A stretch of DNA of 64,000 nucleotides from Limenecus sp048360435 (GTDB lineage: Bacteria > Cyanobacteriota > Vampirovibrionia > Gastranaerophilales > Gastranaerophilaceae): contig DBGCOP010000009.1 in assembly GCA_048360435.1 (NCBI GenBank), forward strand, positions 142,272-206,271, given 5' to 3'. Positions within the stretch are counted from its first letter, which is position 1; each line of letters opens with the position of its first letter. The notes below the pieces were generated by a model. It did no database searches. It was given only the letters and a program-made list of their open reading frames with translations, and was not told the DNA's origin. Positions 41,535 to 51,585 of this stretch are shown one piece after another. Made by a program: the position numbers and the translations under genes.

Positions 41535-43484
41535 ATGTCTAACATCGAGGTAATTTTACCTGACAATTCAAAAATTTCACTTCAAGAAGGAGCAAACGGA
41601 TTTGATTTAGCTAAATCAATCAGTGAAGGACTTGCAAAAAATGCAGTTGCACTTGAAATAAACGGAGATGTTAAAGACATTAGAACGACGTTATCCAATA
41701 ATGATAAAGTAAAAATTCTAACAGCAAAAGATCCTGAAACACTGGGTATTTTGAGACACTCAACTTCTCACATCATGGCTCAGGCTGTAATTGCACTGTT
41801 TCCTCAAGCTAAGCTGGCTATCGGACCTGCTATCGAAAATGGTTTCTATTATGATTTTGACTTAGAAGGTCACACATTTACAGAAGAAGATCTTTCCAAA
41901 ATAGAAGACAAGATGAAAGAAATAGTTAAAGAAAACCTTAGCTTCGAAAAATATCTTGTTCCGGATGTTGATGCGCAAATTAACGAATTTAAAGCTCAAG
42001 GCGAAATATACAAAGCTGAACTTTTGGAAGAACACAGAGATCACAAACCTACATTGTTTTTAACAAAAGATAAGAATGGAAACTCTCTGTTTAACGACCT
42101 TTGTGCCGGACCTCACCTGCCTAACACCTCTTTTATTAAAGCTTTCAAATTGATGAAAGTTGCAGGTGCATATTGGAGAGGAAATGCAAAAAACAAAATG
42201 CTTCAAAGAATATATGCAACAGCATTTTGGACAAAAGATGACTTAAAAGCATATTTGACAATGCTTGAAGAAGCTGAAAAACGCGACCACAGAAAACTGG
42301 GCGCAAAATTGGATCTTTTCTCAACAAGAGAAGAACTCGGCGGAGGACTTGTTTTGTGGCATCCTAATCTTGCAGTTGTAAGAGAGGAAATTGAAAACTA
42401 CTGGAGAACAGAACACAGAAAAAGAGGCTATGTAATTGTTAATACACCGCACATAGCAAAATCTAAGCTCTGGGAAATTTCAGGTCATGCGGATCATTAC
42501 AGAGAAAATATGTTCTTTATCCAAAAGGAAGAAGATTCAGATGATCAGTTTATATTAAAACCAATGAATTGTCCGTTCCATATCTTGATTTATCAGGCAA
42601 ACAGGCATTCATACCGTTCATTGCCTTTGAGAATGGCTGAACTCGGCACTGTATACAGAAAAGAACACTCCGGAGCTCTCGCAGGTTTAACACGTGTACA
42701 GGGATTTACGCAAGATGATGCCCATGTATTCTGTACACCTGAACAGCTCGTTGATGAAATCAATGAAATTATTGATTTTGTTGCAGATACAATGGCTATT
42801 TTCAAAATGGATTTTGAAGTTGAACTTTCCACTCGTCCTGAAAGCTACGTAGGGGAAATTGAAAACTGGAACAGAGCTGAAGCCGGTTTAAAAGAAGCTA
42901 TGGATAAACGTGGAATGAAATATGAAATCAACGAAGGAGACGGTGCATTTTACGGTCCCAAAATTGATTTCAAAGTCAAAGATGCAATCGGCAGAACATG
43001 GCAATGTGCAACTATTCAGTTAGACTTTAACCTCCCTGAAAGATTTGACATTAAATATCAAGATAAAGACGGCCAAATGAAAACTCCTGTTATGCTTCAC
43101 CGTGTAATCTTCGGTTCAATGGAGCGTTTCCACGGAATTTTAATTGAACACTATGCCGGTGCCTTCCCTCTCTGGCTTGCTCCAACACAAGTAGCTGTCG
43201 TTCCTATTTCTAACGAAAAACACACTGACTATGCTGAAAAAGTATACAAAGCATTACGAAATGCAGGAATCAGAGCCAACCTCGATGACCGTTCAGAATC
43301 AATGAATTACAAAATAAGAGAATCATTGCAAGACAAAAAAATTCCTTATGTTGTGGTAGTCGGAGACAAAGAAATCGAAGAAGGTACAGTTGCTATTAGA
43401 AAAAGAGGCAAAGGTCCGATTGGTTCATTAAAAATAGATGAATTTGTTTCAGGACTGCTTGAAGAAATAAAAAACAGAGCATAA
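41535..43484 (+). CDS. thrS: Threonyl-tRNA synthetase
   Basis: 649 residues in standard order: N-terminal TGS domain (1-62), editing domain with 'RHSTSHIMAQAV' (near 73) and 'YWRGNAKNKMLQRIYATAF', catalytic core with zinc-site 'MNCPFHI', motif 2 'YRKEHSGALAGLTRVQGF' and 'TQDDAHVFC', motif 3 'VIFGSMERFHGILIEHYAG', then the anticodon-binding domain. GAGGATAA precedes the ATG. I see no T-box leader. tsaD follows by 2 bases. Confidence 0.97.
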   Translation: MSNIEVILPDNSKISLQEGANGFDLAKSISEGLAKNAVALEINGDVKDIRTTLSNNDKVKILTAKDPETLGILRHSTSHIMAQAVIALFPQAKLAIGPAIENGFYYDFDLEGHTFTEEDLSKIEDKMKEIVKENLSFEKYLVPDVDAQINEFKAQGEIYKAELLEEHRDHKPTLFLTKDKNGNSLFNDLCAGPHLPNTSFIKAFKLMKVAGAYWRGNAKNKMLQRIYATAFWTKDDLKAYLTMLEEAEKRDHRKLGAKLDLFSTREELGGGLVLWHPNLAVVREEIENYWRTEHRKRGYVIVNTPHIAKSKLWEISGHADHYRENMFFIQKEEDSDDQFILKPMNCPFHILIYQANRHSYRSLPLRMAELGTVYRKEHSGALAGLTRVQGFTQDDAHVFCTPEQLVDEINEIIDFVADTMAIFKMDFEVELSTRPESYVGEIENWNRAEAGLKEAMDKRGMKYEINEGDGAFYGPKIDFKVKDAIGRTWQCATIQLDFNLPERFDIKYQDKDGQMKTPVMLHRVIFGSMERFHGILIEHYAGAFPLWLAPTQVAVVPISNEKHTDYAEKVYKALRNAGIRANLDDRSESMNYKIRESLQDKKIPYVVVVGDKEIEEGTVAIRKRGKGPIGSLKIDEFVSGLLEEIKNRA

Positions 43485-43486
43485 AT

Positions 43487-44539
43487 ATGTTGATAAAAGA
43501 ATTCAAAAAACCTGTCTCCGGTGAAATTGTAAAAATAGGACCGGATGTCAAAGAGGACATAATTATAATGGCACTTGAGTCCAGTTGCGATGAAACAGCC
43601 TGCGCCATTGTAAAAAACGGAAGAGAAGTACTGGCAAATGTAGTTGCTTCTCAAATCAAAACTCACAGACAGTTTGGAGGTGTTGTTCCTGAAGTAGCCG
43701 CAAGAGAGCATCTTGATGCTGTCAATATGATTATTGATGAAGCATTTAATCAATCAGGACTCAAACCTCAAGAAATCACAGCAGTTGCTGCAACAGTAGG
43801 CCCCGGACTTGTTGGATCTCTTCTCGTCGGATTAAATGCGGCTAAAGCACTGGCAATCACTTATGACAAGCCATTTATAGGTGTAAATCATCTGAATGCG
43901 CATGTTTGCGCAAATTACATTGATACAGATTTAAAACCTCCAATGATAGCATTATTAATCAGCGGTGGACACACACAGATTATTAAAGTCGATGATTATC
44001 TTAATCAGGAAATAATCGGTGAAACCATTGATGATGCGACGGGAGAAGCCTACGACAAAGTAGCAAGGCTCCTCGGGCTGCCATATCCCGGAGGACTTAA
44101 TCTGGACAGAATGGCTCCTGAGGGTAATCCAAAAGCCTACAAGCTGCCGGAAGCAAAACTTCAAGGAGAATATGATTTTAGTTTTTCAGGCTTAAAAACA
44201 GCAGTTCTTAACCTTACAAGAAAATTGGAAAAAGAACTCGGAACTATTCCAAAAGAAGATGTTGCGGCAAGTTTTCAAGAATGTATAACAAGCACTTTGT
44301 TCAAGAAAACACTCAAAGCAGCTGATGCCTATGGAATAAAACAGATTGTCCTTGGCGGAGGTGTAGCAGCCAATTCAGAAATAAGAAAAAAATTCTTCTC
44401 TCTTGAAGAAAAGGGATATAAAATATTTGCACCTGCAATGAAATATTGCACGGATAATGCATCTATGATTGCAAGTTCAGCATATTTTCTGGCAAATACA
44501 ATGGAATCAATGGAAATTGAAGTCTTCTCAAGATGTTAA
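43487..44539 (+). CDS. tsaD: tRNA N6-threonylcarbamoyladenosine transferase
   Basis: Kae1/TsaD ATPase of the t6A pathway, which consumes threonine like its neighbour thrS. Motifs: 'ALESSCDETACAIV', 'VVPEVAAREHLDAV' (metal His), 'GVNHLNAHVCANY', 'LLISGGHTQIIKV', 'DDATGEAYDKVARLLGLPYP' and 'CTDNASMIA'. About 25 residues precede the usual start, giving an N-terminal extension; an internal ATG at 43568 would remove it. The end overlaps the next ORF by 7 bases. Confidence 0.95.
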   Translation: MLIKEFKKPVSGEIVKIGPDVKEDIIIMALESSCDETACAIVKNGREVLANVVASQIKTHRQFGGVVPEVAAREHLDAVNMIIDEAFNQSGLKPQEITAVAATVGPGLVGSLLVGLNAAKALAITYDKPFIGVNHLNAHVCANYIDTDLKPPMIALLISGGHTQIIKVDDYLNQEIIGETIDDATGEAYDKVARLLGLPYPGGLNLDRMAPEGNPKAYKLPEAKLQGEYDFSFSGLKTAVLNLTRKLEKELGTIPKEDVAASFQECITSTLFKKTLKAADAYGIKQIVLGGGVAANSEIRKKFFSLEEKGYKIFAPAMKYCTDNASMIASSAYFLANTMESMEIEVFSRC

Positions 44540-44991
44540 AAAAGATATTATGTGTAATTATACTATCAGCTATAACTCTACCTGCTTTTTCAAGAACAAA
44601 CAATGAAATAGCAAGACAGCTTTATGCAAATGCAGACAGAATGGAAATACAAAGCAGAGCCAAAGCGGACAAAGCAAGAAGTGACATAGCCTCTTTTATG
44701 ATAGATTTGAATATGCTGAATTTCCAAGAATCCAGAGCACAATGGAAGCCGCTTATTTCAGGTTACTATTATGACTCAAAAAGTGTGCAAAATATTTTTT
44801 CAAGATACCTCGGAGTTTATAAATCAGCTGACGGAAAAATGATGGGAATTTTTGACATAAACTGTGAAGACTATAATGACCCGCAAGAAAGAATGTATGG
44901 CTTTGTAAATACAACTGATGTTTATTTCACAACTACATACAAAACCAAAAACGGGCACAACAAAGGGCTGGCACAAAAATTCTGTAAATAA
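44533..44991 (+). CDS. Small exported protein of unknown function
   Basis: 152 residues with a signal peptide ('MLKKILCVIILSAITLPAFS'). The mature part is helical at first ('RQLYANADRMEIQSRAKADK'), then mixed, and ends with 'GLAQKFCK'; it has two mature-part cysteines that could form a disulfide. Overlaps tsaD by 7 bases, so it is probably translated by coupling. No family recognised. Confidence 0.65.
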   Translation: MLKKILCVIILSAITLPAFSRTNNEIARQLYANADRMEIQSRAKADKARSDIASFMIDLNMLNFQESRAQWKPLISGYYYDSKSVQNIFSRYLGVYKSADGKMMGIFDINCEDYNDPQERMYGFVNTTDVYFTTTYKTKNGHNKGLAQKFCK

Positions 44992-45069
44992 TATTGAAGC
45001 ACAGTTGCCATAAACAATCAAAAATGTTATATTTGAATGGCTATGGCTTATTAGATTATAGGATTTGGT

Positions 45070-45828
45070 ATGGGTTTTAACAATAAGAATTTATCTGCTA
45101 AAGACAGATTGGTTTTGGCACTTGACACAGACTCTCTTGAAGAAGTCGAACGATTAGTAACAACATTAAAAGATTATGTAGGCTGTTTTAAAGTAGGTTC
45201 CCAATTATTTACATCTTGTGCGTATGATGCAATTGACCTTATAAAAAAACTTGGCGGGACAGTGTATTTTGACGGGAAATTTCATGATATTCCATCAACT
45301 GTTGCAAAAGCAGGCTCAAACCTTGTAAAAAGAGGCGTAACAACCTTCAGTGCACATCTTGCCGGCGGTTCAAAGATGCTGACAACAACAGTAAAAGTTG
45401 CCAGAGAAACAGCAAAAAAATATAATATGCCTTCACCGACTATCCTCGGTGTAACATTGCTTTCAAGCTTCGGTCAAAGAACACTTACAGAAGAATTGAA
45501 TGTAAAAATGAATATTGACGAATATGTTGCCCATTTGACATATCTGGCAAAAGAATCAAAAATAGACGGAGTAATAGCTAGTGCATCAGAAGCGCGCAAA
45601 ATCAGAAAAGAATTTTCTGATGAATTCATAATACTTTGTCCTGCAATCAGACCAACGTGGTCCGTCGTAAACGACCAAATCAGAGTTGTCACACCTGCTG
45701 ATGCAATAAAAGCCGGTGTTGACTATATGGTTGTCGGCCGACCGATTACATCAGCAGACGATCCGATTGCAGCCGCCAATCTAATTCTGGATGAAATTGA
45801 AGAAGCAGCCAAAACAATTCAAGTATAA
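45070..45828 (+). CDS. pyrF: Orotidine 5'-phosphate decarboxylase
   Basis: Last step of UMP synthesis. TIM-barrel motifs: 'LVLALDTDSLEEVERLV', 'CFKVGSQLF', 'VYFDGKFHDIPSTVAKA' (the catalytic Asp-Lys-x-x-Asp block is here D-G-K-F-H-D), 'GVTLLSS', 'CPAIRP' and 'YMVVGRPIT'. The 252-residue length suits the bacterial type I enzyme. Followed 20 bases later by ald. Confidence 0.93.
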   Translation: MGFNNKNLSAKDRLVLALDTDSLEEVERLVTTLKDYVGCFKVGSQLFTSCAYDAIDLIKKLGGTVYFDGKFHDIPSTVAKAGSNLVKRGVTTFSAHLAGGSKMLTTTVKVARETAKKYNMPSPTILGVTLLSSFGQRTLTEELNVKMNIDEYVAHLTYLAKESKIDGVIASASEARKIRKEFSDEFIILCPAIRPTWSVVNDQIRVVTPADAIKAGVDYMVVGRPITSADDPIAAANLILDEIEEAAKTIQV

Positions 45829-45848
45829 CAAAGTGACTGGAGGTTTTA

Positions 45849-46970
45849 ATGATTATAGGTGTGCCCAAAGAGATTAAAAATGGTGAAAACAGAGTTTCAT
45901 TAATACCCTCGTCTGTAAAAACGCTAATAGAAAACGACAATATTGTTTATATTGAAAAAGGAGCCGGTGAAAAAATCGGTTTTGATGATGAACAATACAA
46001 GATTGCCGGAGCCAAAATTCTTGATACCGCAGCAGAAGTATATTCAAAATCTGAAATAATAGTAAAAGTTAAAGAAATTCAAAAAGAAGAATATGAACTT
46101 TTAAAAAACGGTCAAACAGTTTTCACTTACCTTCATCTTGCCGTTGACCAACCGCTTCTTGATGTATTGTTAAAGAAAAAAATTACAGCCATAGCCTATG
46201 AAACAATTCAAATGCCTGACGGAACTCTTCCTCTGTTAAGACCTATGAGCGAAATTTGCGGCAAAATGTCTATCCAAATAGGTGCAAGGCTTCTTGAAAA
46301 TAAATATGGCGGATACGGTAAACTCATAGGCGGTGTCCCCGGAGTTCATCCTGCAAAAGTGCTGATTGTCGGAGCAGGGGTTGTCGGGTTAAATGCAGCA
46401 AAAATAGCTGTTGGTATGGGTGCAAATGTCGTTATGCTTGATACATGTCCGCTAAAACTTGACAATGCAGATAAAATATTTAACGGAAGAGTAAATACAG
46501 CTATTTCAAACAAATATAACCTTGAAAAATACATTAAAAATGCAGATTTAGTAATCGGGGCTGTATTAATTCCTGCAATAAAAGCCCCTAGCATCATTAC
46601 AGAAGACATGGTAAAAATGATGAAAAAAGGCTCTTCAATAATAGATGTATCAATAAATCAGGGCGGAATTACAGAAACTATTTCAGAGCCTACAACAATT
46701 GATGAACCTATCTTTGAAAAACACGGAGTTGTTCATTATGCAGTCCCCAATATACCCAGTATGGTCGGAAGAACAGCAACAATTTCATTGAATAATTATA
46801 CTCTGCCTTACATTTTGAAGCTTTCAACAAAAGGTTTCATTGCCGCAGTCAAATCTACGCCGGAACTTTATAAAGGTATAAATACATATCAGGGTAAACT
46901 GACAAATTCTGACATTGCAAAATCAGCAGGTTACCCGTATTCAGAACTTTCTATGCTTATCGGATTTTAA
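45849..46970 (+). CDS. ald: Alanine dehydrogenase
   Basis: NAD-dependent interconversion of alanine and pyruvate plus ammonium. 'IGVPKEIKNGENRVSLIPSS' at the N-terminus, 'TYLHLAVDQPL' (catalytic His), 'VLIVGAGVVGLNAAKIAVGM' (Rossmann NAD site near residue 170), 'VIGAVLIPAIKAPSI' and 'VPNIPSMVGRTAT'. The 373-residue length is typical. GGAGG lies 6 bases before the ATG. With glnA it shows active ammonium metabolism. Confidence 0.96.
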   Translation: MIIGVPKEIKNGENRVSLIPSSVKTLIENDNIVYIEKGAGEKIGFDDEQYKIAGAKILDTAAEVYSKSEIIVKVKEIQKEEYELLKNGQTVFTYLHLAVDQPLLDVLLKKKITAIAYETIQMPDGTLPLLRPMSEICGKMSIQIGARLLENKYGGYGKLIGGVPGVHPAKVLIVGAGVVGLNAAKIAVGMGANVVMLDTCPLKLDNADKIFNGRVNTAISNKYNLEKYIKNADLVIGAVLIPAIKAPSIITEDMVKMMKKGSSIIDVSINQGGITETISEPTTIDEPIFEKHGVVHYAVPNIPSMVGRTATISLNNYTLPYILKLSTKGFIAAVKSTPELYKGINTYQGKLTNSDIAKSAGYPYSELSMLIGF

Positions 46971-46983
46971 TTCAAAATTTATC

Positions 46984-49900
46984 TTAACTGATTTCAACAA
47001 AAGCTTGTTTGATTCTATCCACACAAGCCTGTGAACTATGCTGCCATTCTCTGAAAGAAATTCTTTCTACCTTATATCCCGCACGCTCAAGAATCGTTTG
47101 TTTTTTAATATCAGAAAGATTAGACTTAACTTTATCTTCCACGCCGTCAATTTCAACTATAATCTCATTGCCTAATTCATCTTTAACAAGCATATCAGGC
47201 TCAACTCCGGCCGTTTCAAAGCCGGCTTTAATTTCATAGCCATCCATAATCAAAGCATCAGCAACCTGCTGTTCAAATGCATTTTTAAACTTATTTTTCA
47301 TAAATTCATCATCTTTTGCAGAATCAAGATAGTTTTGAATATATTCAATGTAGTCTTTTAAGAGTCCTTGGGGCAAAGATTTGGGGTCTCTTGATAAAAA
47401 CGTAATCAGTTTTTTTCTTGCTCTTGTTATAGCAACGTTAAACAAGTTAGGCTTTTGGAGGAAGGTGAGACTCTGCGCAAAACTATTGTCAGCAACAGCA
47501 AGTGAAAAAATTATCACATCTCTTTCATCACCTTGAAAAGTATGAGCAGTACCTACTTCAATCTGATGTTTTCTTATAGTTGTTTCTGTCAGAACCTGTC
47601 TCAAGGCTTTAGAAATTAAATCTACCTGACCTCTAAACGGAGACACAATACCTATTGAAACAGGGTTTTCGTCATTACCTTCATCATCCAGGATTATTTC
47701 GTGTATTCTTTTTAAAACAGCCTCAACTTCAGGCATGTTTCTTGTTGCATCAGAATCAACTTTTCCGTCTTTTACAATATGCAGCTCAAGAACGTCATTT
47801 GTACCCGAATCTTTTGTCATAATACGAATTCTGTTTCCATAGAATTCGTTATTGCTGAATTGGATAATCGGATAATAGCTTCTGAAATGCTCATCAAGAA
47901 GCACCGGGTTTGTCGAATAATAATTTGCAAGATCAAACATTGAATTTGTTCTGAAACGCCACATAAGCTGATATTTATCCGGTATATTATACTGACTTAA
48001 GAAGGACTGTTCTTTAGCTTTTTCCAAAAACGATAAATGAGGAAGCTGCTTGTCATCGCCTACAATCACAGCCTTTTTGGCTCTGAAAAGAATCGGAAAA
48101 CAGCTTGCAATATCACATTGAGAAGCTTCATCTATGATTGCAACATCAAAAAGACCCGACTTCATCGGCAAAGAGCCTGACACTGCATAAGTAGTAACAC
48201 ACCAGCAGGGAAAAGCTTCCAATAGAGGTTTAAAATCTTCCTCTTCAAGAAGCCTGTTTTGAAGATTTTTCTTTCTTTCAACAATTGCCTTTGTGTGAAT
48301 AATCAACCTCTGGCGTTTCACCTGATCCCTCAAAAGCCCCTTGAGCGATTCACGTCTCTTATTCTTCAAAATATCAACAGCAAGAACCCTTTGTTTCTTT
48401 TTAAGCTCCTTTATCTGAGTCAAAATTTGGTGAATATTACCGATCTTGTGAATTCTGGTTTCAACAATTCTTGCTTCACATTCCATCTCAGCGGCTTGAA
48501 GTTCAAGAGACAATCTCATAATTGATTCAGGATCAGAAGGAATAGAAGAAACATTCAATATTTTTTTCAGCTTCATTGCACTCAATGTGTTTGAAATACC
48601 TGAGAAAAGTCCGGATTTTTCAAGATTTTTTTCTATATTTCCAAGCACTTTTTTTATTTCATCAACTTCATCTTTTTTCAATTTCTTTGTAATAAATTCT
48701 TTTGAACCCAAATCAGCTTCAAGAGTTTCTTTTTTCGTTATAATATTGTGCCACTCATTTTCAAGTGAGATTATTTTTTCACATTTTATTTCAAGCTCTC
48801 TTATAGCCTTTAACAGCTCATGCATATCTTCAACATCAACAAGGATAGCCTCTTCATAGCCTGTATCAATATCCACCTTATTTGCAATAAGGTCTTGAAG
48901 CTGAAAACTCAACTGTTTTTGATAATTTAACCTGCCTGCTCTCAGTGCAAGAAAAGGAGCACCGAGTTCATTTAGTCTTTGGGCAACAACGTCAACAGCC
49001 TTATCCATTCTGGATGCAACAAGAACCGTTTTTCCGTTGGCAACAAGGTGTGCAACCAGATTAACAATTGTTTGTGACTTACCTGTTCCGGGAGGACCGT
49101 ATACAGCCAAAAGAGGATTCTGTTCGATTTTTCTAATTACGTCCTCTTGAGAATCACTCAAAGATAAAGGTGTACAAGCTGCAAAATCTTTCAGCTCTTT
49201 CTTCTCTTTCTGAGATTTATCAAAAATTTTACCCACACCTCTTAAATATTCTTCATTCACAACACAAAGCGCAGATTCTCTAAAAACACCGCTCGGTTTT
49301 TCAGAAATTTGAGTCAATTCATGCAAAACACCTGCCGTTATTGAAGGACGTTTCGTCAAAATAACAGCACTCTGGTTTGTCACAGAAACTTTATCCAACT
49401 TTAAAGACGCACGTGATTGCTGTGTTTCTTCAACAAATTCTTCAACATTATCAGAGTCAATCTTTTGATAAAAAGTGTCAGAATCCTCTTTTACAAAATT
49501 TTCATTGTCTTCATCTTCCTGATTCAAAGAAATATCAACATCAGGAAGGATAGATTTTAAAGTTGTCAAAAATATATCAACCTTATCCTTTGTGAGAGGA
49601 AGTTCAGGCACAACATCCAGCAAGCCGTCAAGCATATGCTCCATTTCATCTTCATCATCACTCTTTTTCATTAAAGCGGTCAAAGCACCCGTATTCAAAG
49701 AAAGAATATCATCTTGTAATGTGCAGGCAATATTCACACCTTCTCTTTCGAGTTTGCAAGGAGTATACAAAAGAGGGGTCAAAAATTCATTTTTTCTTTT
49801 AGTTCTGGAACTCTTACCCACAAGAAACATGTGACCATATATCAGATATTTATCCTTCTGGCTCATCTCACTTTGTATCATCAATTCAGTCAAATCACTG

Positions 49901-50115
49901 TCAGAACCGTCAAGCAGAAGAGGTTTGTCAAAGTTAGTAAAAAGTTCTTCTTCACCTTTAAGGAAAATCCATTTGTTATCCTTATCCTGTTTCAGATTTC
50001 TAAAAGTAGAACTTTGAACTTCTTCTCTCACACAATCATGAAGGTATAAACTCAATCTTTTTATAAAACTGTCGTGAAATGCCGACTGAATAATCTTTGT
50101 AGCTTCTTGTAACAT
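46984..50115 (-). CDS. SF1 (UPF1/DNA2-like) helicase with C-terminal PD-(D/E)XK-type domain
   Basis: 1043 residues. An N-terminal region (1-330) of unknown fold precedes a superfamily 1 helicase core: Walker A 'AVYGPPGTGKSQTIVNL', motif II 'VAIIDEASQCDIA', motif III 'VIVGDDKQLPHLSF', 'IGIVSPFRGQVDLISKAL', 'GTAHTFQGDERDVIIFSLAV' and 'FNVAITRARKKLITFLSR'. A coiled coil lies between Walker A and motif II. The last 110 residues resemble a DUF559/Vsr-like nuclease: 'GVEPDMLVKDELGNEIIVEI' supplies D and E-x-D residues. DNA repair or defence are both possible; the neighbours are housekeeping genes. Confidence 0.83.
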   Translation of the reverse strand: MLQEATKIIQSAFHDSFIKRLSLYLHDCVREEVQSSTFRNLKQDKDNKWIFLKGEEELFTNFDKPLLLDGSDSDLTELMIQSEMSQKDKYLIYGHMFLVGKSSRTKRKNEFLTPLLYTPCKLEREGVNIACTLQDDILSLNTGALTALMKKSDDEDEMEHMLDGLLDVVPELPLTKDKVDIFLTTLKSILPDVDISLNQEDEDNENFVKEDSDTFYQKIDSDNVEEFVEETQQSRASLKLDKVSVTNQSAVILTKRPSITAGVLHELTQISEKPSGVFRESALCVVNEEYLRGVGKIFDKSQKEKKELKDFAACTPLSLSDSQEDVIRKIEQNPLLAVYGPPGTGKSQTIVNLVAHLVANGKTVLVASRMDKAVDVVAQRLNELGAPFLALRAGRLNYQKQLSFQLQDLIANKVDIDTGYEEAILVDVEDMHELLKAIRELEIKCEKIISLENEWHNIITKKETLEADLGSKEFITKKLKKDEVDEIKKVLGNIEKNLEKSGLFSGISNTLSAMKLKKILNVSSIPSDPESIMRLSLELQAAEMECEARIVETRIHKIGNIHQILTQIKELKKKQRVLAVDILKNKRRESLKGLLRDQVKRQRLIIHTKAIVERKKNLQNRLLEEEDFKPLLEAFPCWCVTTYAVSGSLPMKSGLFDVAIIDEASQCDIASCFPILFRAKKAVIVGDDKQLPHLSFLEKAKEQSFLSQYNIPDKYQLMWRFRTNSMFDLANYYSTNPVLLDEHFRSYYPIIQFSNNEFYGNRIRIMTKDSGTNDVLELHIVKDGKVDSDATRNMPEVEAVLKRIHEIILDDEGNDENPVSIGIVSPFRGQVDLISKALRQVLTETTIRKHQIEVGTAHTFQGDERDVIIFSLAVADNSFAQSLTFLQKPNLFNVAITRARKKLITFLSRDPKSLPQGLLKDYIEYIQNYLDSAKDDEFMKNKFKNAFEQQVADALIMDGYEIKAGFETAGVEPDMLVKDELGNEIIVEIDGVEDKVKSNLSDIKKQTILERAGYKVERISFREWQHSSQACVDRIKQAFVEIS

Positions 50116-50216
50116 AAGTCTCCATATAATATTTGAAAATTAATCCCTAAAATAATTATAGCGGATAATCAACACTGCGTATCGTACGTATTATTGAGAT
50201 TAGGTTTTTGAGGCAT

Positions 50217-50250
50217 AAAAAAGAGGTCTTGAACTCAATCAAAACCTCTT
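50217..50250 (-). terminator. Terminator of the HU gene
   Basis: On the minus strand AAGAGGTTTT...AAGACCTCTT forms a stem followed by TTTTTATG. It lies about 20 bases beyond the HU stop. Confidence 0.8.
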
Positions 50251-50270
50251 CTTTATAAAATCTTAAAAGA

Positions 50271-50543
50271 CTACTTAACAGCTTCTTTGAATTTTTTACC
50301 AGCTGAGAATGCAGGAACTGTTTTTGCAGCAATTTTGATTGTAGCACCTGTTTGAGGGTTACGACCAGAACGAGCAGCTCTTTTTCTTGGTTCGAAAGTA
50401 CCAAAACCAACCAAAGTAACTTTTTGTCCTTTAGCAACTGTTTTTGTAACTGTTTCCAAAGTTGCAGCGATAACATCAGCAGCAGCTTTTTGAGAAACTT
50501 TAGCCTTCTTAGAAACTTCTTTTACTAATTCTTCTTTGTTCAT
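50271..50543 (-). CDS. hup: HU-family DNA-binding protein
   Basis: 90 residues: 'MNKEELVKEVSKKAKVSQ', 'KVTLVGFGTFEPRKRAAR', 'GRNPQTGATIKIAAKTVPAF' (the DNA-minor-groove arm with its Pro) and 'FSAGKKFKEAV'. A histone-like nucleoid protein that bends DNA. AGGAGG precedes the ATG. Single-gene unit with its own terminator. Confidence 0.97.
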   Translation of the reverse strand: MNKEELVKEVSKKAKVSQKAAADVIAATLETVTKTVAKGQKVTLVGFGTFEPRKRAARSGRNPQTGATIKIAAKTVPAFSAGKKFKEAVK

Positions 50544-50702
50544 AAGAACCTCCTTTTTGTTAACATAGATTATTATATCTATTTTTCTTATTTTAGCAAG
50601 CTTTTTTAAACAAAAAATATTAAGAATTACAACTATAATTCATTTTACAGGTGTAATAATTCTATAAAAGCTTTAATGACAGAGCTTTTCAGGAGAAATT
50701 AA

Positions 50703-51584
50703 TTAAAGAACCCATGCAGGATCCAGACGTCCGAATTTAACATTATTGTAATAATACGTTAGAATTTGATATGCATTATACCCCTGCTGAGCAAGATTAT
50801 TGGCACCATGCTGGCTCATCCCGAGACCATGCCCATTTTTCTTGACATTATCATCAAAGGAAGGCACAGATTTTAAATAGGGCAAATCTTTGTTCCATAC
50901 AGCACCGGCATTTACGGTATGACCTCCGGCCGAAGCCGAATAATAAGCAGGAATAACTTTCTGATTATAAGTAATCACTATGCCCTTAGTTTCAATAACA
51001 GCACGGTTCGTGTTTGCAGTTTCAGCTGAGGCACCGCCATAGGCCTGATCCTCAGGCGTGTCTTTCAAATCATATCCATGTGCAGCTCTTTTGCCTCTGT
51101 TTGCAATAGCATAGCTTCTAGCAGCGATAGCCTGAGCCTTTAGAGCTTCGTAATTCCATTTAGATGGCATTTCAGAAGGCACAACACCAAGCATATATTC
51201 TTCCAGTGGTATATTGTTTACAACAACAAGGTTTCCTCCCCTGTTTTCAATAATGAACTCACCTCTGTACCATCTTCTTTTCGTAGAAACAAAGCCTTTA
51301 TCCTGCGGTTTTATAACAATTCTTTTTATATTAAGGTTGAACCACTGATTATTAAGATTTATAGAAATAGTATCACCGCTTGCTTTAAAAGCATAAGCTT
51401 TCATTGCAGCAATTTCATAAAAAGACTTGTTGTGAATAGGACTGATTAAATTGGCTTTTTTACTTACACCGACTCTTACTTCATCAGCACCATCAATCAA
51501 ACCTATTTTCATTGCTTGAGCACTCTGTGCACAAAAAACAGGAATAAATAGAATTAATATAAATAATATTGTTTTAATTTTCAT
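50703..51584 (-). CDS. SpoIID/LytB-domain protein
   Basis: 294 residues from the ATG at 51584, giving a signal peptide ('MKIKTILFILILFIPVFCAQ', cleavage after 'SAQA'). The SpoIID domain is clear: 'IPLEEYMLGVVPSEMPSKWN', 'ALKAQAIAARSYAI', 'DTPEDQAYGGASAETANT' and 'GHGLGMSQHGANNLAQQG'. SpoIID is a lytic transglycosylase acting on denuded peptidoglycan. Here it is not sporulation-linked and fits general wall remodelling, as does the SPOR protein. The gene starts right after the stop of the 100-residue ORF. Confidence 0.9.
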   Translation of the reverse strand: MKIKTILFILILFIPVFCAQSAQAMKIGLIDGADEVRVGVSKKANLISPIHNKSFYEIAAMKAYAFKASGDTISINLNNQWFNLNIKRIVIKPQDKGFVSTKRRWYRGEFIIENRGGNLVVVNNIPLEEYMLGVVPSEMPSKWNYEALKAQAIAARSYAIANRGKRAAHGYDLKDTPEDQAYGGASAETANTNRAVIETKGIVITYNQKVIPAYYSASAGGHTVNAGAVWNKDLPYLKSVPSFDDNVKKNGHGLGMSQHGANNLAQQGYNAYQILTYYYNNVKFGRLDPAWVL

Positions 51585-51585
51585 A

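Noticed and set aside
46984..50115. Defence island around the helicase-nuclease
   Set aside because: Flanking genes (ald, pyrF, HU, SpoIID) are housekeeping; no methylase, toxin or second defence gene is nearby.
50156..50476. 106-residue Leu/Lys-rich ORF on the minus strand
   Set aside because: It overlaps the HU gene in another frame and runs into its terminator; its composition is that of a shadow frame.
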